Source of the DNA: Ophiothrix spiculata
Lineage: Eukaryota > Echinodermata > Ophiuroidea > Amphilepidida > Ophiotrichidae
Direction: 5' to 3' (one strand)
Length of the DNA stretch: 26,590 nt
Assembly: GCA_000969725.1 (NCBI GenBank)
Contig: JXSR01S018557.1
Position 1 is the first letter of the stretch. The number at the start of each line of letters is the position of its first letter. Shown piece by piece: positions 8,701 to 17,700 of this stretch. A program made the translations under genes and the position numbers. The notes below the pieces were generated by a model that ran no database searches, was not told the DNA's origin, and saw nothing but the letters and a program-made list of their open reading frames with translations.

Positions 8701-11700
8701 CATTGAAACTCTTGTTAAAGGTATAGTACTTCAAAAGTACTAAAACAAAGAAAAAAAATTGAAAATCGGACAAACCGTTTCAAAATGGCGGCCAAACAAA
8801 ATTTGCCATGTTGCGTCAAAATTTTCCCGCCAAAAATTTGAAAACTCACTTCCCAATGGAAATGTTTAATAAAATTTGGCTCATATTTGCAATATTTAAA
8901 TAACATTTGAAAAAAAGTAGTTCGGTTACGATTTTATGGCCAAAACAAATTTGAAGAGCGCCCTAGAAAATGTTAAATTAAACTAATTAGCATGGGAATC
9001 GGTGGTTCGATTCATTTTTTTTGCTACCAGGTGAAGGGTATGGTGAAGTTAGACAAATTCATAGAGAGGCGATGAAACATTAATTCCGTTTTTGTGCGGA
9101 CGCGCAAAAACCAAATGTTCTGTCCATATGGACTATGGACCCCTTGACCACTTAAGTGTTAAGTTATTTCTGAAATATTAAAAACAATTTGTATGTAAGG
9201 GAACATCGAATAAAATACTTAACACAAAGCCGAGTAAGGGATCAAATATGTACACAAGAAAGTAAGACTCGTCTTTTTCGTAAATAGGCCTATTCATGAT
9301 TTTATGAAACTTGAGCTCCCTTTAGAAGCTTAAAAAATGACGATTTTTTACCTCATGCGTTACAACTTAAATGTAACGTGGTGTGTCATGTATTTACACT
9401 CTTAGAAAGAAAGTATCAAATATGAGACAAAAAGGATCAATTTTGATCCTTTTTAGGTATCAAATATGAGCTTACCCTTTAAGGATCAAAATGATCCCAA
9501 AATAAGGATCACAATTTTTGATCCGAAAAAAGGATCAAATATTTCTTATAAAAAAGATCTGCATAAAAACATCACACTGAAGTGACCCTAGCAGGGTTTG
9601 AACCCACGCCGCACTTATATCTGCTGGTAATTACGAGACCAATGCTCTAACCACTCGACCACGGGACTGTGTGATGAAATCAACGTATTTATACATGTTA
9701 CACCATAGTATACATTCCCCGCTGTGTAGCGGTAATGGGGTGTACTCAAATATGAAACAAAACATCACGTTGCATCCAAACGCGGTATCAAAATGTGAGC
9801 TCATCCTTTCCGTATCAAAGTAATCCAGGAATACGGATCAAAACTTTGGTATTGTAATCAAAAAGGATCAAAATAAAATGATCCCGAAAACTACTCGTAT
9901 ATTTGATCCCGGCCTTCTAAGAGTGTAGGGTGGAGTCATTGGAAGGGTGGGGATCAATCAATCAATCAATCAAATCAATCAAATCAATCAAATCAATTAA
10001 TGATACAAGTACTTGCATAACATGCATACCCATGAAGGAGAATATTCGTACAGGGAACCCACGGTAGAGTAAAATATCTTGCCCAAGGAAACAAGGAGAC
10101 GAAAACCGCCCGGCCCGGGGCTCGAACCCACAATCTCTGTATTACGAGACCCGTGCTCTAACCGCTCGGCCACGCTAAGATGAAGATGGTCTTTTAATGG
10201 TATTTTTAAATCAGGTCAGTTGGCAGGACAACGGTAATACTCCTTTGGAAGAAGTAATTTGTTTCAGTAAAAAGTAAAACGCTTCGGGTTTTGAGATTCT
10301 GTTGTTCTGAATTGCACACGCGCTTACAAAATATCGTCATGTGAACAATGTCAATAAATCCTTTTTACATTATTTGATTTAAATACCAATAATTGCGGGC
10401 CTTAATTCATTGAGAGGGCTATTAATATAGGTCGCTGTAATTCAGATCCTAAAATTAATACAACTAAAGTTCATATTCAGTTCACTCTATTTCAACCTAA
10501 AGTTCATTCGATAGACATGTTATATCTCTTGAAATCCGCGTGTGTTTAGTTGTAGATTGTAATTCAATGCTAAAGGATTTAAATCAATGCGTATCTAATA
10601 CTTTCGTAGAATCGAATACGCATGAAAAGGTTACATACATTTGTAGGTTGTGTTTACTTATGAACATTACACTACATTTCCTAACTGGGTTGTTCCATAC
10701 CCTATGTTGTTTTCTGAGCACGTTTGTACTTTTTAAGAAACTGGTGTAAACCTGGATCATTTGTCCCAGTTAACAAGGTTCCATATCAGTTTGAATTATG
10801 TAAGGCATATGGACACAAAGGTACCTCTTGAATGACATAAAGTTTCCTTTAAGCCTTTGAAAAGTTGCATTGCGGCCTGGAGTTAACATGCTACCTTAAA
10901 CATTTATTCCAGGGGGTTTCACATTTTTAACAATGAAATACTAGAAAAAATGTTTTAAACATTGGTGTCTATATCTGCTTGTCATTTTAAGTCATTACCT
11001 GCGTTGTTAATCAGTATATCAATATGTTGTTCCTCCTGTACACACCGCTGGGCAAATTGGCGAATAGAGTCTTTAACTGCCAGGTCTAATTTCCTGTAAA
11101 CCACATTTGGATTTCCTGATCTTTGTTTGATATTATTTAAAGCCTCTGTAGCTCTTTCTGGGTTACGACACGCCATGATGATCTTGGCTCCTCGTTTGGC
11201 TAGATCTATAGCTGTTTCTTTACCGATCCCCGAGTTACACCCTGTGAAAAACAAGAAATTTGCATGTTGATAGAGAGTTATGATGAAAACACAAATAATA
11301 TGGAGTTAATTAATACATATTACAAATTACGAAAATACGAATTACAAAACAAAAAGAAATACTTATTACGGGAAACTCTTGCGCAGAAAAGCTGGTATCG
11401 AAAGAAATGTGTTCAGCAAAAGGTTTTTTGTGAGTGTGGTAAGGTATAGAGCGTTTATTTGTTTTAAAAAAAATAGGAAGTGCTTATTCAAAACTTATGT
11501 TCCTATTCCCTTATGCCTTATGATTTCGTTATGATCAATCAATTTTTAGAGTATAATGATATTCGATTTTGTACAGATTTTGTATATTTCCTCATGTCTA
11601 ATATACGGTAATTAACAATAATCAAATGTTTTGATTTATAATTCATGCGAGTTGTCTGAAAGTCAGTTATTAGAATGAAGAGACATATCTAACATAAATA

Positions 11701-14700
11701 AGTGCCTCATATTAATCAACAACAAATACTTTTCGTTTTGTCTGTACAATTATTCTTCGTTTCATCACAGTTTTGGTAAGTATGGTAATACGAACGTGAT
11801 TAAGAGTGCGATAGTATCTGATGAATAGACTGAGAAAATGCGTTTTTAAAACTGAATCAATATTTACAAACTACTTTACAAACAGAACACAAAATTCCAG
11901 GTGAAAGTATTCAGGTTTGTTTAATATAAGCATTAAGGGTAAATAACCTCCATCTGCTCAGAAAATATGGATTCTAAGTATTTGTAATCATGAAAAGAGA
12001 AATAGCTTCCACTGCATTTGTGGGGACTCGAAACATGACTTACGGCGCGGGTAAGCCTTGCATTATGATGCGAGGGAGTTACCGCTGAATAAAGTGAGCA
12101 GCCTTGAGGTTGTGAACTGAAATCTAAAACATGAACAGTGGAATGTCGTATTTTTCTTTTATTTACATAAAAAATGCAATTTTTCCTTCATGGAATGCTC
12201 AATTTGCAAGTAGATTATACGAATTTTAATATAGGACAAAATGTAGATAATGTAGATATTAAAAAAGGCAATACAGTAAGGTTTTTCTTTTCCAGCATTC
12301 GGTCGGGGCAAAGACGGATAAGGATGGTAACCAACGCGACTAGCATCTCAAACGGGGAGATCTCAGAGTCGTATTTCGCGTCCGTTTTTTAAGCAAAACA
12401 ACGCGAGTTTATTACGTTATCATCCATTCAAAATCAACACTACATATTTATACAATATTTTTTGCAATTCAATAAAAAGTATCAAGCCTACAATCTGAAA
12501 AAAAAAATTGAAAAAAATCGAATCATCCGAACATCATGAAACTATGAGGTTTCGGCGAAAAAAGCTTCAACATTTTCGAAGTAGTCTGTTGAGGTCATTT
12601 TGATTTTGATCATGACAAGAAATCACTAGTAAAAGCTTAAGTATAACCTAGACACTCTATTTCGTCTAGGCGTTGGCGTGGCGTTCCGTCGTCTTGCTCG
12701 CGAAAAAGAACAGTAACCTCAATGCGTTGTGTTACTGTATCGGATCTGTCAAATGTTAAAGCTGTCATGGAAAGGAATCTTTAAATTAATGCGTGAATTC
12801 ATGAGTTATTTGAACTTAACATTGAGTGTATGATTTGTTAGAAAACAGATGTTCCCATTATTAAAATTAAATAAACAATGCTTCTTTCATTTAAATATAA
12901 AAATCAGTGACTGTGTTTTCTTTGTTTAACGAAGTTTTAACATTACATTGTGATATTTTGTGTTATCTTTGATCACAATCCATGCAGGTTCAATTAGTTC
13001 CCAATTGCAAACTTGAGTGATGGTATTTAACTCTGGTTAACCATGACAATTAAAGTTTCACAGTTTTGAACATGCGATAGACCGTTACAAAGAGTTCTGA
13101 TCCGGTCCTGATTGCTTAATTAGATAATTTGTACATATATTAAAGATGTGAACACGGAAATAAAGTGGATAACAAGTGTGACACGCTTATTTTACAACTT
13201 TGCAACAAGTCACAATATTTGAAATGACAATAAAATTTCAGATTCTATCGCAGTAGAACTTTTGACAAAAAGAAATGAACAATCAAATCAGGGAGACTAT
13301 TTTAGGTTACTTAAGTTCTTGGATACCCTGTATAATAGTGTGCTGTTTTCATTTAAATAGTGTCTGAAAATTGTCTGAAGTTAAATTTTGTAATTGTCAA
13401 ACTATAATCCGAAATTCTTTTTGTTTCATTTCCTTTCGGAAATATGCACAACTTAAATTTATCGTTTATAGGATGTAATAAAATGGGAAATGGGAAAATA
13501 AAGAGAGAAATTGTCCATATTTTTTCTACTTACATGTATGTACTATAATTCATAAAACTCCAAAGTCAAAATCTAAATAGGGATATTATCAGTGTACGTT
13601 TGCATTTCGGCTTTACATGCGTGCACTAATAGTATTGATGAAACTTTAAATAAAACATTACAAAGTTGATTTGACCTGTACTACTTATACGCGAAAATCA
13701 GTAAACTAATATTATTTTTGCATAAACTTAAATAGCAAGAATGGAGTCCTTTAACACAGCTTACCAAGAAATTTGAAATACGGCAGTAAGATTTTATGGT
13801 AAACCAAACACATGTTTTTTCAACGTATCCTGAAATAACAGTACAAGAACACGGGTTGTGATAAGGTACTATGTTTGAGAAAATAAAAGAGCAATATGTT
13901 TCTGAACTATATAATATATTATTTTCGATTGAAGGTGGTTTCTACAAACTTTACGAAAGTTACAAAGAACAGACGAATACAAAAGGTCAGATTATTTTCT
14001 TGCGTATGAATGAGAAATAACTTTTTTCAGTTGCGATATTTTAAATGATTTTTCAGAGTGATATTTTTCCGAAAATAGTTACTTAATACAATTCATTTAG
14101 CCAAACTCTCCCTGAGATTTTAAGATAATAATTCGATTAGCTATAAAGAGAATGGCTAAGGCAAGTTGTAATAAATAGCGAGTGTGTTTCCTCAAGGAAA
14201 GATCGTCAGAACTAAGGTGGAAATTAAACAATTGTATATGGGAGATTAAGTTAATTATACATTAGTAACTTTCAATAAGAATCAGCGTTGGAGTGCTGTT
14301 GCACATATGTGTACCGCCGCGGCAAAAGGGTCCAGTTGTCGACTCCTACATGATGCTCAATGTAGCATATCTGATGTATACAAATACCATACATTAGATA
14401 TGCTACAAGGAGCAACATGTACGAGCCGACAACTGGACCCTTTTGCCGCGGCGGTACACATATGTAACCCGTCATATCGAAAGGTACCTTAAGGTCGGCA
14501 AAATTTAAATTGTTTTTTGGTCTCATCTGAAAGATTATATTTTAAGCTTTAAAATGACACCTTGCTTTTGGTTATTGGATGTTCGATTACAAAGTTACAT
14601 CCAAATTGGTAAAAGGTATCGGGCTGATTCCGAAAACTAAAGTTCTGAGAAAATCAAGTTTAAAGTTTCTGTACTGGTAAAACGTGAATGGGGAAAGGAT

Positions 14701-17700
14701 TTTTATCTCGGTTTTTAAAACAGTTGTCTTATGTTTTGGATGTTGGAACCTGATTAATATGATAGAATACGCTTCAAAGATAACGTTTCTGATGAAATTA
14801 GAAATTCGACCTTGGACGTGATTTTTGACTATGCTCAGCTTCAATGGCCTGTATCTCGTAATTTACTATGCCGGTATTAAGGTACCTTTCGATATGACGG
14901 GTCACATATTACTATGATGCATGGAATATGTAACAATCAGCTCACTTCATCTAATCATCTGGGATGCATAATTTCCCATCATATATTCATTTTAATTTCA
15001 GTTCTCCGAAGGGAGAGGTTGTAAAAACAGTGCTCTAGTCACAAACAAGGCAACAACTATCCGAAAATTGGAAAAATGATCTAGACATCTAGAAAAAAAA
15101 AAACCAATTGTTAATTCTGCATTATTGTCAAATTCTGGATTATTGTCAAGGGTTGCTTTTTCCGTAGATATTTATCAAATAGCATAACTCGACTCAACTA
15201 TATTACACTATGTGATAAATAATTTGACTTGCAAAGACAGTTTTGACTTGGACAGAATAAAAAATTACATCTTATATTGAGTGTCTGTTCTCCGAAAAAT
15301 TGCCAATAAAATTCAAGACTTCAGAGTACAATAAAATACTAGTAGTTTTAAAGCAAGCTATCACAGAGTGATATACTGTAGCTTCTTTATAACTTGATTT
15401 TACATTCAGTCTTCAACGTTAGTTTTAACCCCCTTTCCTAACATCCCCATCCGAGCGCAACCCTGTTTGATTGTATACAAAAAGCAAATAGCCTGGATTA
15501 ATTTGACAAGACGATAAGAACACCTTCCACCTTTTAATACATTTTCAATGAACTTGAACTTGAAAAATAATAAATGCCCTTCCCAAGGCTGCCTATATCA
15601 ACAGAGATTGTCCCAAATGGATTGCAGTAGACTAATGCAACATACAAACTTCTGAACTTATGGGGAAACCTTTTGCCTTATGATGTTAAAATACTTGTGT
15701 AGATACATAAGTTGAATGTTTTATAAAAGAAACTGTATCCGGTACGTTAATCAATACCAGATACTAAGTCAAGATTGATAAAGGCATTAAGACATACTTT
15801 CACTATACTTTATTATAAAATTCTACAATTGAAACTACTACTGGGTGGGTTAACCTTTTGGTTATCTTGCAAATTCATGAAAATGTAAGAATCGATTATA
15901 TAATTTAGATAAGTTTCAATCCCGATAGAGTGGATCTATAAAGGACAGGAGAATATTCCCGGGGGGGGGGGGTTCTTCAAAAAAAAAATTGTACGGGTAT
16001 GTGCCTGCCGGACTCCGAAAAACTGACCATCTCTATATCTATTTTTGGCTCAAAAACCCACCCACCGGTATACCAATTTTGATGGAAAAGCACCAAATTT
16101 TACTCAAATTGGGTGTTTTTTTGCAAATTTTCCCAAAAGCACCCAATTTATGAAAATTGGGTGCTTTCATCTGAGATGAAAAACACCCCATTGATATACC
16201 AAAATCCTTGAAAAATCACCCCAAAAGGCAGGCACATATACGTATACCTTGTCAAAGTAAGTAACCCCCCCTGGGATTCCATGATATTGCTAAATAAAAT
16301 TATTTTGTAAAGATTTCTAAAACTTTAAATGATCTTCATTCATCATCATGTATTTATCATCACCAACATCATCCATCAAAAATTTTGGAAAAAATATGAC
16401 GTTACGGAAATCAATCTATTATAAGTTAGAGATAGATAGATTTACACGATTTAGAAACAATGATGTCACTCTAGTAATTTCCAAAGTACTTCTTGACACG
16501 TTCGTTGCAATTAGCTGAAAAACGCAGTATAAAAAGAGATAATGACAAAAGGAAAGGTAAGAAATTAGTGGTTTTAAGAAAAAAATATAATCTGAAAGAA
16601 TTTGAATTCCATCACTTGGCTTGGGAATCTCAAACTTTTTAACAGCAAACCACGATGCTCTTGCTTTGCCAGTGTACCTTTACAAACACGCTATTGAAAC
16701 CTAGATTTGAGTAGATGGATTGTCCTGCTATATAGTCAGCTGATAGTACGGCAACCTCGTTGGCGCTAAGTGAACTAATTGGATTACATCGTCTACCGGT
16801 CCTGTCTTGGTACATGAATCAAAACTTACACATTGAAAAAGAAATGTGCAATAAATTGTCTGTGTTTTTGATGATGAGCAAGGTGTTATTTTCATCATTT
16901 TAATAAGGAAGAAGTTTTGCTTTCTATAATTATAGAATTTCTTATATCGTGTTTTATTGGTGTCCCCTTCAATAAAATATCACCGATAAATCATTAAAAT
17001 ACGATATTATCTAATCGTGATTGTAACGGAGCAGTTTCTTTTTGCATAAATGTTTTCCTTCAATGTAAGGATAAGGGCATCGGTTTATGGTTATGTCATA
17101 GCACAGAACTATATATTGCTATCATTTGAAACCTAGATATCTCTTTGAAACACAACGCTATCCTCACAGTTATTGGAAGAGTCCACCAAGTCATTCAAAT
17201 AGTTTTCTTGTAGTATTTTAATTCATATTTCCCATATTTTGTATTCCCTTTCGTCCCATCTGTCGGCAAAGACAGCATTTCGTCAAGATCTTTCTTAACG
17301 AATGCATACAGAATTTATTTAAAAGAATTCAATGGGTTGATTAATAATTATTTAAATGATTTAAAGAAATACCAAAATGTATTTCATATGATGATTTATA
17401 TACCTGGAAGAGCAATTCCATGCATACAACTGTAAAATCTTAGAATTTTATTCTAGTATTTACAGCTGTTGTTCTTCTATAAAAACATTACTGATGTGCT
17501 TCTTTTGTTTTTATCATTTGCATATAAATTTTCAAATATCAATATTTTAACTTATCACCCGGTTGTCATTTTGTACCATTTGGTTTAGCAGGAATAGCCA
17601 TTTTGTATTATGTATAATGTATTCATACTTTCGTTGTTTCCATGTCTCTTTGTTTTACCGGTATTTTAATTGTTTCAATTGTAGATGTGTCTTGTAGATA

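Noticed and set aside
8783-8794. YY1-like site AAAATGGCGGCC
   Set aside because: Single motif in an intron, within likely repeat sequence, with no supporting context.
9584-9667. Functional tRNA-Ser gene
   Set aside because: Several acceptor-stem mismatches, an oversized anticodon loop and a position inside a MITE indicate a pseudo-tRNA.
9953-10000. CRISPR-like array
   Set aside because: The units are 4-5 bases without spacers; this is a SINE tail microsatellite in a eukaryotic genome.
10800-10835. Possible further MITE end (ATAT then AAAGGTACCT)
   Set aside because: The spacing and first bases (GGACAC) do not fit GTGAC, and no partner end was found.
14272-14526. Open frames on both strands over the E2 palindrome
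   Set aside because: They mirror each other because the DNA is a palindrome, so they are not independent evidence of coding.
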